In this document: positions 37,367 through 47,325 of the stretch, piece by piece
How positions within the stretch are numbered: position 1 is the stretch's first letter
Layout of the letters: each line of letters opens with the position of its first letter
Source: Helicostylum pulchrum
Lineage: Eukaryota > Mucoromycota > Mucoromycetes > Mucorales > Mucoraceae
Direction: 5' to 3'
Assembly: GCA_025677825.1 (NCBI GenBank)
Contig: JAIXMO010000010.1
Span: 496,001-560,000 of the forward strand
DNA length: 64,000 nt
Made by a program: the position numbers and the translations under genes
Notes under the pieces: generated by a model
Seen by the model: the letters and a program-made list of their open reading frames with translations, nothing else
Database searches by the model: none
What the model was told of the DNA's origin: nothing

Positions 37367-38710
37367 GTTTTTCGTTTTATATTAAATGTTGTTTTGTTGT
37401 GTATTTTCCCTTTCCTCTCTTTTTTTTTTTTTTTTTCTTTTTTTTTTTATTTTATAATATACGTCTTGTCAAAAAAAAAAAATAGAGTGAAAAAAAAAAA
37501 ATTAAAAAAACCAATAATAAGAAATACGCTGAGCCTAAAAAAAAAAAGAAGGTAAAATACACAAAAAGGTTAAAAACAAATAATTAAAGAGAGCTTTTTG
37601 AGCGACGTTAAAGCTTTAAAACAAGATTAAAAAGGGAGGAACCATAAAAAAAAAGGACTTTTTTGAGTACCCTCTCGTAAAACGCAAGCAGCAGAAACTT
37701 CCGTTGCCAATATATTACTTTTTTTTAGCAAAGAGAGCAATTGAACACATGCATGTCGAGATATTTGTACAAATAAATATTCTCATCTGATCATCCGCGT
37801 CATAAATTATTTTAGAGCAAAAAAAAAACTCACTAGTTACATGGTTTCTTCTTTAGACATGTCTATTTAAACGATAGAACTCGTATTAATAGTTTAAATC
37901 GAAGCATGCAGTTACTCTTTTATTTTATTTTAAAAAAGAAAGAAAAACCATTAATATAAAACTGCTAAAGTAGAACTGCTAGTTAAAGTAGAACTGCTAA
38001 AGTAGAACTGATAAGAGATCGGATAAATCCCTGAAGTATCAGATGGCCTTTTTTTATTTTCTAAAACAAAACGCGAGAAAAGAGAATATGTAATTACGAC
38101 ACATATCGGCCAATTTGCTATCAGTTCGATAAAAGAGCGGTCTCTACTCTATGTTTAAAAGCGTCATTGGCAGTAAAAGAGAAAATGTTACTATACACAC
38201 AAGAAGATTTATTTGGTCCTCGGATCAATAGCATTGTACTCAAGCACTGTCAAAAAAAAAAATGAAGCGAACTTGTGTAAACCAAAAAAAATGCCGCAAA
38301 TGTCCGATAAAAAAAAAGGTCTCGGCATTCTGCTAAAGTAAAAAAAAAATAATCTAGCTATACATACTATTGCCATGTTGTCATGTACTGTAATATATAT
38401 ACATATATATTTTACAAAAGTAGTGCTTCATTTAACGCGTAAAAAGATAAAGATTAACATAATCTTCTTACTTCTTTATTTGTCTTTTGGAAGTGCGAAC
38501 AAAAAAAAAGCGCACGTCATCTTTAAATCGGTCCAATCATGACGGCGATATAAAGGTATAGCTCTTTCTCAGAGCCTGGGGGCTACCAAAAATAAAAATG
38601 CCCTTATCCAACAAGCGTTGAAAGCTCCAAAGAGAGAAAAGAAAAAAAAATCAAACAACCCCGCTCTCTTTTTTATAAATATATTTTTTTTACCTTTGTA
38701 CCTACATTAA
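37367..38710. other. Intergenic, 1.3 kb
   Basis: Rich in A and T runs. It contains a short tandem repeat at about 37965-38010 in which AAAGTAGAACTGCT occurs three times (the last ends GAT). No gene seen. Confidence 0.5.
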
Positions 38711-39270
38711 ATGACTGCAACAAAAGATTGTATTTCTGAAGCAGGAAAGACTACTGCCATTGCCGGTGGTATGGGTCTCTTTGTGTCGACCATGCAAAAC
38801 ACGATTCAAAAGCATAAGGAAGGAGCAAGAGGAGTTATTACCAGAACTGGTGGTACTATCGCTTTCTTTGGTAAGTATTAGATCGGGACAACAGTCCATC
38901 GTAACTAAAAAATAATTGATAATAGCTGCTATGGGTGGTATTTTCACTCTTGGTGAGTGTGCTGCAAAGGATATTCGTGGAGAGGATGATGCTATTAATG
39001 CTGCCATTGGTGGTTGTGCCGCTGGTATGTTGGCTGGTATTAAGAGTAAGTTTTTTTGTTTTTGTTTGAAAATCTTTTTTTTTTTTTTAAACATGTTATT
39101 ATTTAGGTCACTCTTTCGCAAAGATGGGTGCTGGTTGTGCTGCTGTTGGTACTACCATGTATGCATATGAGGCAACTGGACAATTAAAGGGTTTATTTGC
39201 TGATAAGACTAGAGAAGAAAAGAAGCAATACGAAAAGGAATTCTTCAAGCAAAAGCAAACCAGCGAATAA
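38711..39270 (+). CDS. Mitochondrial complex I subunit, NDUFA11/B14.7-like (Tim17/22/23 family)
   Basis: Exons 38711-38870, 38926-39045 and 39107-39270 give 147 residues. Four glycine-rich hydrophobic segments (TTAIAGGMGLFVSTMQNTI, TRTGGTIAFFAAMGGIFTLG, AAIGGCAAGMLAGI, GAGCAAVGTTMYAYEA) have the Tim17-type pattern. The protein ends in a charged tail (REEKKQYEKEFFKQKQ). This matches the fungal 21.3 kDa accessory subunit of NADH:ubiquinone oxidoreductase in the inner membrane. A Tim17-family import component is the alternative. The 3' end lies 40 bp from that of PSF1. Confidence 0.85.
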
Positions 39271-39310
39271 ATACTTTTTTTTTTTTTATATAATTTATTT
39301 TATTTATTTT

Positions 39311-39916
39311 TTATACGTGAATTAAATAACCGGCTTTAATAAGTGATTCTACATCGGTTCTACGTACATAAAACTGATTTCCCTTTGATAAGTTTAAGAC
39401 GCCATATTCTGTACTAATTTCTCCAGCGTCGCGTACAACACGTACTTCAATAAATAAATCTACTGGCGGTTCTAATCCAGCACCGCCGTTCCCACCTATA
39501 TCGATTTCTATAAAACTCTGCTTGTAGGTATTTACCATGTCGGCATATTCGTCTAGGAACTTTTGCTCTGTAGGTCCTAAACTCGCTTTGATTTCTCGTT
39601 GGTATTTAGACTGCAATCCGACGTTCCAGGATATTTCTTTTAGTTTATTGATACGTTGTCGATGGTACGCAAATAACACTCGTTTGTTTCTCTTAACCGC
39701 TAAATGGTACAACATGACTTGTGACATGTTACTCGCATCCGGTGAAGATCCACGGGACTTCATGTAATTTACAATCTCTTTCGCCTTGTTATGAAGTAGA
39801 CGAATTTCACGACATATAGTTTGTACTAATTCATCGTTGTACGGTGAAACGAATAGATCGGAAGTACGTTTTGCTTCTTTAGCTAATTTATAGGCTGATT
39901 CTCCAAGTGAAGCCAT
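39311..39916 (-). CDS. PSF1: DNA replication complex GINS subunit Psf1
   Basis: Member of the GINS tetramer that joins Cdc45 and Mcm2-7 in the replicative helicase. Single exon, 201 residues, the family length. Conserved parts include RNKRVLFAYHRQRINKLKEI, the LGPTEQKFLDEYADMVNTYK helix and the C-terminal B-domain DLFIEVRVVRDAGEISTEYG ending YVRRTDVESLIKAGYL. The start MASLGESAYKLAKEAKRT matches family members. It is one of the few intronless genes here. Confidence 0.95.
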   Translation of the reverse strand: MASLGESAYKLAKEAKRTSDLFVSPYNDELVQTICREIRLLHNKAKEIVNYMKSRGSSPDASNMSQVMLYHLAVKRNKRVLFAYHRQRINKLKEISWNVGLQSKYQREIKASLGPTEQKFLDEYADMVNTYKQSFIEIDIGGNGGAGLEPPVDLFIEVRVVRDAGEISTEYGVLNLSKGNQFYVRRTDVESLIKAGYLIHV

Positions 39917-40323
39917 TTAGTTATTGTTGTTGTTGTTATTGTTGAACACGAAACTGACACGGATTCAGTTTTTTTTTTTTTTTTTTTTGTAACCGGGAGT
40001 TAAAATTACATGCCAAACCTCATCAAGTCACAGAATAAAAGGGAGATGTACTAAACAGAGGTTAGAGAGATAGTTTTTGAATCGTATATTAATAGACTAA
40101 AAAAAAAAAAATTAGGTAGGGTGAGAATTAAAGAAAGGGGGGGGGGATGTATAGAACTATTTTTACTTGTAAAGATGATGATGATGAAACTGGACCGTCA
40201 TCACTTGTTGTCTCCCTTTTTAGGTAATATCCATCTGGTTATTTAAAGGGAATTTATTTTATTTTCATCATTTTTTTTGTTTTTGTTTATTAAACTCTTC
40301 TTCTTTTTTTTTAAATATACAAA
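39917..40323. promoter_or_regulatory. Divergent intergenic promoter between PSF1 and a secreted-peptide gene
   Basis: 407 bp containing a poly-T/A run near 39970, a G8-9 run near 40138 and a T/A-rich core just upstream of the peptide start. No gene seen. Confidence 0.4.
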
Positions 40324-40473
40324 ATGAATCCACTCTCTGTCTTTATGGTTGCTGTTATGGTCTTTAGTTCCGCACAAGCTTTACCTTTATTTGACGCTGA
40401 TTTGGCAGCAAGTCCTTTAATGCATGAAGTCCATTTAAACTATCGTAGAAAACCTATGGAAATTAAAAACTAA
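40324..40473 (+). CDS. 49-residue secreted peptide precursor
   Basis: A short intronless frame starts at MNPLSVFMVAVMVFSSAQA, a textbook signal peptide (short N-region, hydrophobic core, AQA cleavage site). Cleavage would release about 30 residues (LPLFDADLAASPLMHEVHLN, then YRRKPMEIKN). The mature peptide has no cysteine and has a dibasic RRK site. The ATG is preceded by AAAATG context and a long T/A promoter-like tract, and the stop by a T/C-rich 3' flank. Transcription is not shown. It could be a signalling or surface peptide, but no family is recognised. Confidence 0.6.
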   Translation: MNPLSVFMVAVMVFSSAQALPLFDADLAASPLMHEVHLNYRRKPMEIKN

Positions 40474-40819
40474 GAGCCCAGATCTACAAAAAGTCTCTAT
40501 CTCTCTCTGTACATAAAAAAAAGACCTACTAGTTTTTTTTTTCTCTCTCTCCCTTTCTTGTTCATACTAACTAAATTACATATATAAATTTCTATTATTT
40601 CAAAATAAATAAAAACTTATTTATCATTCCTCTTTTTTCTATTAAATCGGTCAAAAGCATCCGAAAAAAAAGCCATTGTAATGCACCCGTCATTAAAACC
40701 CAGTTTTTTTTTTTTTTTTTTTTTTTTTCACTCTTCTCTTCTTTTTATTGCTTTTTTTAATGTGTTTTTTTTTTCAAAATGGGTTTTAAAAGGGTAATTT
40801 TTTTTTTTTTTGTTGTTGC
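40474..40819. other. Convergent 3' flanks
   Basis: 346 bp of C/T- and T-rich sequence including a T run of more than 20 near 40705-40728. No gene seen. Confidence 0.4.
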
Positions 40820-41510
40820 TTAAAAAGTAGATCCTTCAACAGGTTGAGGTAATTTTCTTCCAGTAGTAGCCATTTCTCTACAACATGATGATTTTAATAT
40901 ACAAGATTTAAATAATCACTAAATTAGGTCATATTACCTTCTTAATTCAGTCAACACAGTCTCAAGAGTGTAATTGCTCTTCCATTGAGCAAGACAGGGT
41001 AAACGACTAGCATCAACCTAAATTAAAAAAAAAATACATTTTTTTTAGATTGCGTACATAGACCTATAACTTTTATATGTGTACCTTTCCGTTTTGAGGA
41101 TTGACACTAGGTAAATTAATCCTTGAAACAAATTGAAGTACAGGTGGTTGGATAGGGTATTGATCACCGCAATAGATAGTCAAGCTATAAATGCGGTTTT
41201 CATGAACAGACTAATACACGTATTAGTTTTAGTATCTTTTTTTCTCTTTAGTACTTTTTTTTTTTTTTTTTTATTATTTATTTTGTTCTTAATTACGTGA
41301 GGTGCTCCGAGAATAGTTGCGTGCCAATTATGCATTAAACGATCGTCATCTGCTAATCCATAACTACAAGAACCATCACCAAGTCCCTTTTCGCCCTTTT
41401 CTAACTCTTCTAATAAACGGAAATTACGAGGCACTAAATAATTATAAAACGCGTTAAGCTCTTTTTTTCTTTCTTTCTTTCTTTCATTCTCTTTTTTTAC
41501 CTTGTGTCAT
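40820..41510 (-). CDS. MMS2: Ubiquitin-conjugating enzyme E2 variant, Mms2-like
   Basis: Non-catalytic partner of Ubc13 that builds Lys63-linked ubiquitin chains in post-replication DNA repair. Exons 41510-41501, 41433-41297, 41210-41085, 41017-40938 and 40877-40820 give 136 residues, the family length. Typical stretches are [52 protein letters not shown] and [16 protein letters not shown]. The E2 HPN motif and active-site Cys position are absent, as expected of a UEV. The first exon holds 10 bp. The alternate in-frame start in exon 2 is not needed. Confidence 0.95.
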
Positions 41511-42175
41511 TGCTTATAAATAACAAAGAAAATATTTATAAAAAAGAAGAAAAAAAAAATATGAAGAAAAAAAAAAAAAGTTGTCCCAGCTCAACTCCCT
41601 TTTCCACGTCATCGTCCTTGTATCCAAAAGTTTTTTTTTTTTGACAAGTTTTTTTCGAGCTCGGGAATTCGGCTCGGTACGACAGCAAAGACCTTTTGTT
41701 ATGAATTACTAAAATTGTTAAACTGAGCCGATATCATATTTGTTATTTTCAAAAAGAGAAAGATACTCTTATGGAAACCAATGTAAAATGCTCTTTAGCA
41801 CAGCGTTCGTTATTAAAAAAAAATCTTATTGATGATAAAATAGAGCGTTTATTTAAGGAAACATGGCCAAACAAACACTTTAAAAACAACTTGTGTACGT
41901 ATTCAAAGATGATTTGCAAGAAAATAAACGTAAACATTAGGTCAACATGGATACGAATCATGCTTTAGATTTTCTTTCCGGGTAATCCCTTCTAGCTTTA
42001 ATGTTTACAATAAAAAGCAATAAATAAAAATTATGTTTCGTTACAATTATATAATCAATCAATCAACTCTTAAACTGATTTCTATTTATCTCGAACTTGT
42101 TATTTTTAAAAAAGAAAAATATTCATCATTTTTCTTTCTTTCTTTTATTTTACTTCTTCAACAATAACACAAACC
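41511..42175. other. Intergenic
   Basis: 665 bp. A 65-codon plus-strand frame (41771-41968) starting METNVKCSLAQRSLLKKN is not recognised and overlaps an equally long antisense frame; it is probably chance or a relic. A TTCTTTCTTTC-type promoter tract precedes the F-box gene. Confidence 0.4.
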
Positions 42176-43963
42176 ATGAAAAGCTGGAATAACTTACCTA
42201 CCGAGATCCTAAACATAATTACCACCTACTGCGGAAGAGATTGTACACAGGTCAAATGGATGTTTGTGAACAAGCACTGGTTTACGTTTTATATATCTAA
42301 AGTATACTCGACCATTAAAATCTTATTAGGCGATGAACCCATTATAAATAAAATCCTTCACTCTCCTTTCGATATTGGTAAATACGTAAAACATATAAAC
42401 CTATCCAACATACAAAAACCTCCAAATTTAAATGACACTGACCTATCTAATGATCTCTTGGGTATGATCATGAAGCGAACACCGAACGTATGTGAAGTCC
42501 GTTTTTCACAAAATGCAAATGGGGTCAACCAAAATGTTACTAATCAAGACTGGTTTTACTTTTCTATGATTCTTCTCAACACAAATTGTTGGAAGTTGCA
42601 GTTTTTACCTAGTCTAGGAGAAAACGACATGGTTTCTGCTTCTTGTTATTATACATGTGCTTACTACTCGCGACATACCTTAAAGAAACTAGATGTATCA
42701 CTTGGCATGCTTAGTTCTCAAGACATCAGTAATCTAAAAGAATTTACAGCAGTGGAAACTTTAGAAATACACAAAAACTTAATAAGCGAATTAAATGATT
42801 TAGAATCACTGATCCAGTTCACACCAAAGATACAAGAACTAACTGTTCGATTCTCTGCCAATCGTGTTTTTCAACCTACGAAAAAAGAATATGTAACCTA
42901 TTCCCGTATCAAAAAACTATGGCTATATAATTTTACTCCCAAACATAATCTTGAATTATCGACACTTGTAAAAAATTTCCCTGCTCTTGAAAATCTATTT
43001 ATCTTTGGTGAAAGAGATAAGGCATGGTTAGGCAACATAGATGATCCTTTGACTATTGACAACTTTTTTTACTGTATCAACTCAATACATAAATATGAAA
43101 TTATGACGCCCGGAGGCACGCAAGCAATCGAGTTGTCCAAACCATGGTTACAATCCATCAAGAACTCCAAACAAGATGTACATTTACTACACACGTATAA
43201 AGAAATAAATAACCCAAATCATATAAAATTCGAAAGTAACGTTGTTGCGACTTTTTATGGTGGCTCAATACAGTCTGCTCCACTTTTAAAGTGGGTGATA
43301 ATGGTTGGTCAATCCGATCAAGAAAAAATCGATAGATTAAGTTTCTTGGATGACCAAATTATTTCATGTTTGAGAGTGGAAGGCGTCACTGATTTACAAC
43401 CATCTTTAAAACTTCTTATTGCTAAAGAACAAACTCGCTTAAAACAAATTGTTTTTTTCGATTGCGTACTTGACGGCTACACACCTCGAATCAACGCAGC
43501 ACCTGTATCTCAACATATAAAATGCATCATCTTTCGAGATTGCAAAATCGATTTCTTAACATTAAAATCATTTCTAAAAGAATTCGAGTCGCTGGATTAT
43601 ATAGAATTCGATAACTGTACGTTTAGCGGAAATACCGAAATGAAATCAATTGATATAAGCGATACCAACATCAAAATAATGAAAATGATCAACTTTCGAA
43701 AAATGTTAGATGGACATACTTATACCGATACAGTTCAAAACATAATTACTATTTCCGTATATTTCGCTACGCAAAATCTCACCCGATACTTTTCAGTTGT
43801 CGAAAATAATGTACTAGAAACCACCAGACTTACATATCAAATGTTTAGTGAAAGGTTCAATAGTAACGAAGCTGTTGTTTTAAATATCAAGGTTAAATCA
43901 ATGCGCGAACTATCGTTAATGTTAACAAAGACATCTAAAGTCTTTGTCTTATCTTTTGACTAG
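42176..43963 (+). CDS. F-box protein with leucine-rich-repeat-like tail
   Basis: Single exon, 595 residues. The N-terminal F-box (WNNLPTEILNIITTYC, then VKWMFVNKHWFTFYISKVYS) would bind Skp1. The remainder has irregular LRR-like periodicity (LEIHKNLISELNDLESLIQF, PKIQELTVRF, FPALENLFIFG, LDYIEFDNCTF), typical of the large, poorly conserved F-box families of Mucoromycota. It would act as a substrate receptor of an SCF ubiquitin ligase; the substrate is unknown. The start is the first ATG, two residues before the F-box begins. The coding sequence is intact. Confidence 0.88.
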   Translation: MKSWNNLPTEILNIITTYCGRDCTQVKWMFVNKHWFTFYISKVYSTIKILLGDEPIINKILHSPFDIGKYVKHINLSNIQKPPNLNDTDLSNDLLGMIMKRTPNVCEVRFSQNANGVNQNVTNQDWFYFSMILLNTNCWKLQFLPSLGENDMVSASCYYTCAYYSRHTLKKLDVSLGMLSSQDISNLKEFTAVETLEIHKNLISELNDLESLIQFTPKIQELTVRFSANRVFQPTKKEYVTYSRIKKLWLYNFTPKHNLELSTLVKNFPALENLFIFGERDKAWLGNIDDPLTIDNFFYCINSIHKYEIMTPGGTQAIELSKPWLQSIKNSKQDVHLLHTYKEINNPNHIKFESNVVATFYGGSIQSAPLLKWVIMVGQSDQEKIDRLSFLDDQIISCLRVEGVTDLQPSLKLLIAKEQTRLKQIVFFDCVLDGYTPRINAAPVSQHIKCIIFRDCKIDFLTLKSFLKEFESLDYIEFDNCTFSGNTEMKSIDISDTNIKIMKMINFRKMLDGHTYTDTVQNIITISVYFATQNLTRYFSVVENNVLETTRLTYQMFSERFNSNEAVVLNIKVKSMRELSLMLTKTSKVFVLSFD

Positions 43964-44635
43964 TTTCAAAAAATGTGTCAAAATAAATAAATAAATATGT
44001 GCTTAAAAGATATTTCATTATTGTTTCATTCTTTAACATTAAATCAATGAGTATTTACTGACTCCCCACTTCACTTTCTCTCACTTAAAACCAGATAAAC
44101 ACTTCACTGATAAGTATTATACTGTAATGAATGATACATAAATAGGTGTATATAAACTAGCCGCCTACATCGCTATGCTCGGTAGAGTCGTCGCCCTGCG
44201 GGTTTAGAGACAATATTTTACAAATATGATCTAAATCAAAATGGTATATCTATCATTGACTTGTTTATATCTGGCTTTCTTATAAGATCCCCTATATGTG
44301 GATTAAAAGAAAAGGAGAGAAATATGCGTACCAATTTTTCGCGTCGGGTTTGATTAATCACCTACAATAAAACCAGTTTTTTTTTATTGGTGAAAAAGAA
44401 GTGTGATATTTAACCACTAAAAGTATAACTAACGTGTAAGTGTGACATATGAAACAAATTATCATGAGTCTTTTTACAGAGCACCTTTTTCATCATGCAT
44501 CTTTTTATTTTCTTGCGACTAACTAACGCGCAAGTATGACATAAGAAACAAATTTAAGACCCTCCTTTTTTATCAGTCTTTTTTTTTAAAAAAAAAGTCG
44601 TTTTTTTCTTTTCTTTTCTTTCATTCTCAAGAACT
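43964..44635. other. Repeat-bearing intergenic stretch
   Basis: Contains two tandem R1 copies (44425-44515 and 44518-44600). A locally GC-rich patch at 44161-44210, read on the minus strand, gives NPQGDDSTEHSDVGG followed by a stop, which could be the last residues of a lost transposon or host ORF. No intact gene seen. Confidence 0.4.
44425..44600 (+). repeat. Dispersed repeat R1, copies 3 and 4 in tandem
   Basis: Two adjacent units, the first with ATAACTAACGTGTAAGTGTG and the second with CTAACTAACGCGCAAGTATG. Each is followed by ACATA(T/A)GAAACAAATT and a T-rich tail. They match the copies near 4793 and 6905. Confidence 0.55.
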
Positions 44636-44815
44636 CAAAAAGACCGAGCTTGTATTTCCTCTTGCTACAGGACCCCTCCTACACAAAATGAACTTTACAA
44701 ACCTTTTGGTCGATAGTAGTTATTGCCAGTATAGGGAAATAAATGAACTAGATATATAAAACTAGTACGCAAGAACAGGTACGTGAGAAGTAATATCCTG
44801 CACCTTTTTTTTCTT
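44636..44815 (+). repeat. Dispersed repeat R2, copy 2
   Basis: Plus-strand copy aligning with the reverse complement of 7220-7395. It lies directly after the R1 tandem and about 140 bp before a decayed gene, so R1+R2 may be parts of one element (for example terminal regions). Confidence 0.7.
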
Positions 44816-44958
44816 GAACTAAAACTTGAAACATGACGTTTCGTAAAGTGAGAAAAAAAGCCACGTCTTATTGAGACTTCTTGTAGTCCTGAGTGCTGTT
44901 GTCGGTATCATCTTTTTTTGTTCTGATTTTTTTATCTCATAAAACTCGATAGTTAAAA

Positions 44959-46660
44959 TGAAAAGACGTCTATCTTCTGCAGAGGGATCGGATTGTTCTA
45001 GTAAGTTGTATAGTAACGTATGTATTTAGCTTTTACCTATTAACTTTATACATATATTTGTATATAAAGCGAAGCGAACGGCACGTACTCCTTTAGATAA
45101 AGGGAAATCAAAAGAAGGTAATTAAGCAGTAAATGGTCATGTAAATAGCACCGTTTTAAAAGTATTTATAATACACAGATTACCCTAAGACGAATTAATT
45201 ATATTTTACAAACCTGGACAAGGAACCAAAATTTATAAACGGAAATAATGATGATACCTTTCGGGAAAATTTACTTTTAGCTGTTAAAAATTACAAACGT
45301 AGCTTTAATGAAAGTTTAAACAGCACACTCTTTCTTGAAAAATCACGGCATTAAGACTATCAGAAGCGTCGATACCGTCAATGAAAACAATAACTTATAT
45401 CGTTACCATATTTGATTCGTTTGTTAAACCGATTAGAAAGTAATAATCTTCGCATGCACTCAAGTCGTCATGTCGGAAAATCTGTAGTTCCACAGGATAT
45501 GATGATAATATTCTTTTAGTCAAGCATATAACTGCACCGTATACTACTATCCTACTGGATCAAAACCATATATCATAGTACCAAGAGGTAATGGTGGACT
45601 TTCAAAAGAAATACAATGTCTTGCTGTCTTTCTTCTATACTAATGAAAGTACCTGGTTTGGCCTCGAAGACGACTCTAATTCCACCAATAAAACTCAAAT
45701 AGAGTCAGATACTGACAGTACTACCGAAAAAAACTACAGTAGTTGCAAAAAAAAAAAAAAAGAGCAGAATGAGATAAGAGGAATATAGCAAGTAGACATT
45801 CTTTCGGCTCTTAATTAGACAACCTGATCATAGAAGCCTTGACGGATGGAGTCGTTTCTGTGTACAAAAATAAATGGCTAAGTGAATTACGAAAACAAAA
45901 AGCCCAAAGAAAATTTATTCGAAGATTTTTTAAACATCCTGTCCACCAAATCATTTCCAACAGGTGTTGTAACGGAGGTGAAAACTGTGATGGTTTGTTT
46001 TCGAACAAATGCTCTATATTTAGAGCCGACGGCACTTTAATCATTGAAGGGCTGAAGAATATGTCCATTCAAATATTAGATGACGGTTTAAAGATTAAAC
46101 CCCAAAATAATACGAACGAGGATAATGCGGATCAGGAAAATGCAGATACTGTAGATAATCAAGAAAGCTAAAGAACCGTCACAAGAACGTTAAAGCGAGT
46201 AACCAACAAACACTTTTCGTGCAATGAGTTTTTAAACAGACTCAATGAATTGCAGACAACATGAGTGTTCTTCGAACAAGACGGTTATCAATTAAGAAAA
46301 CTAGTTCGAAATAAAGCTTCATGTCTGAATATGTGGAACAGTTCAGTTTCCTTATACAACCTAAAAAGAAAACAACTTACCATGAAATCGAATAAAATGG
46401 CCTTTGTTGGCATTAGTGAATTCAATGAAGCTAATAATACCGTTTTCGTGCTATATATTAATGCTTTATTGATAAAATATATTGGATTATTTATACATCA
46501 CGACCAACTTTTTCGTCAGAGCAATTTTTTTTTATTCTGCCTGAAAACTCAAGCCTTTGTAAGTCGCAAGAAACCCAACACCGTCCCATTTCCTGCTTTG
46601 GGTCAGGAGCGTTTCTACCTCAAACTTATAAGAAAAAAAAAGATCAGCAAACAAGTTTAG
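44959..46660 (+). pseudogene. Decayed multi-exon gene, unrecognised
   Basis: A plausible first exon (MKRRLSSAEGSDCS) and second exon (KRTARTPLDKGKSKE) have good GT-AG junctions at about 45000 and 45116. The third then stops at TAA (near 45198), although the same frame stays coding-like afterwards (LYFTNLDKEPKFINGNN). Later pieces lie in shifted frames: YPTGSKPYIIVPRGNGGLSK near 45545; NKWLSELRKQKAQRKFIRRF near 45870; CCNGGENCDGLFSNKCSIF near 45965; and a final frame 46265-46660. At least one nonsense change and two frameshifts are needed. A transposon or viral-like origin is possible, but I recognise no domain. Confidence 0.5.
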
Positions 46661-46724
46661 GTCGCAGAAAATCATACTAGCTTACCAGCAGAAGCGGATT
46701 TTGTCGTTTACACTGAGAAATAAA

Positions 46725-47325
46725 TTACCAAATGTGATGGTAGTTTTCGTGGCCGTGGTTCTTTCGAGAAAAGGCAGGATCAAAGGGTGGTTTTGAAGGA
46801 TTTTCGCCAAGATTTACGCTAAAAAATAGATGTATCAACCATAAGCTCTTCACACAGATACTTAATTCTTACAAATAATTTCCCATAGTTTCAATAAAGT
46901 TAAGATCAGCATGACTAATAACATCAAAAACCTCGTTTTCAGGAAGTTGAAATCGTTTGATTGTGTTTCTATGCACGAAAACTGGTGCTTGACTGATTGA
47001 TATTATCTAAGAGTGAGATAGATGCAGATAATAATGGTTGGTTGGGTTGAGATTGTGGTTTGTTATTTAAGAAATTGTAACAGCTCTTCGTCGAGCAAAG
47101 ACTGAACTGCATCATCATCAAGGTAAATAATTTTTAGACCAGTTATCCTATAAAAGAGAAGGTTCAGATTAAAACTAAAACTATATATGTATTGGGTTGA
47201 TGTGTAAAATTACCCTTTGTAAGTGGAAATGATTTTGTTTAAAGCAGAGCTGCTGCTGTCTTCGATTCTTTGTGTTGACTCTAGTACGTGGTTATCATGT
47301 CTTGCTGCCTGATATCTTTCATATT
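46725..47325 (-). pseudogene. 3' half of an unrecognised gene, truncated at the minisatellite
   Basis: Minus-strand coding-like exons with canonical splice sites: 47325-47214 (YERYQAARHDNHVLESTQR), 47147-46873 (GLKIIYLDDDAVQSLLDEEL, then NKPQSQPNQPLLSAS, then IKRFQLPENEVFDVISHADL) and 46818-46725 (VNLGENPSKPPFDPAFSRK, to a stop). Within the middle exon two single-base shifts are needed, near 47063 and 46990. The acceptor of the first exon (TTTGCAG) is the very point where the 193-bp tandem array begins. The 5' part of the gene is not found. No domain is recognised. Confidence 0.5.

Noticed and set aside
40130..40150. Run of about nine G as a quadruplex element
   Set aside because: A single G tract cannot form the four-tract motif; treated as simple sequence.
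46672..46819. Plus-strand coding-like piece (KCDGSFRGRGSFEKRQ)
   Set aside because: The minus strand gives a spliced, phase-consistent exon ending in a stop with better context, so the plus reading is antisense.
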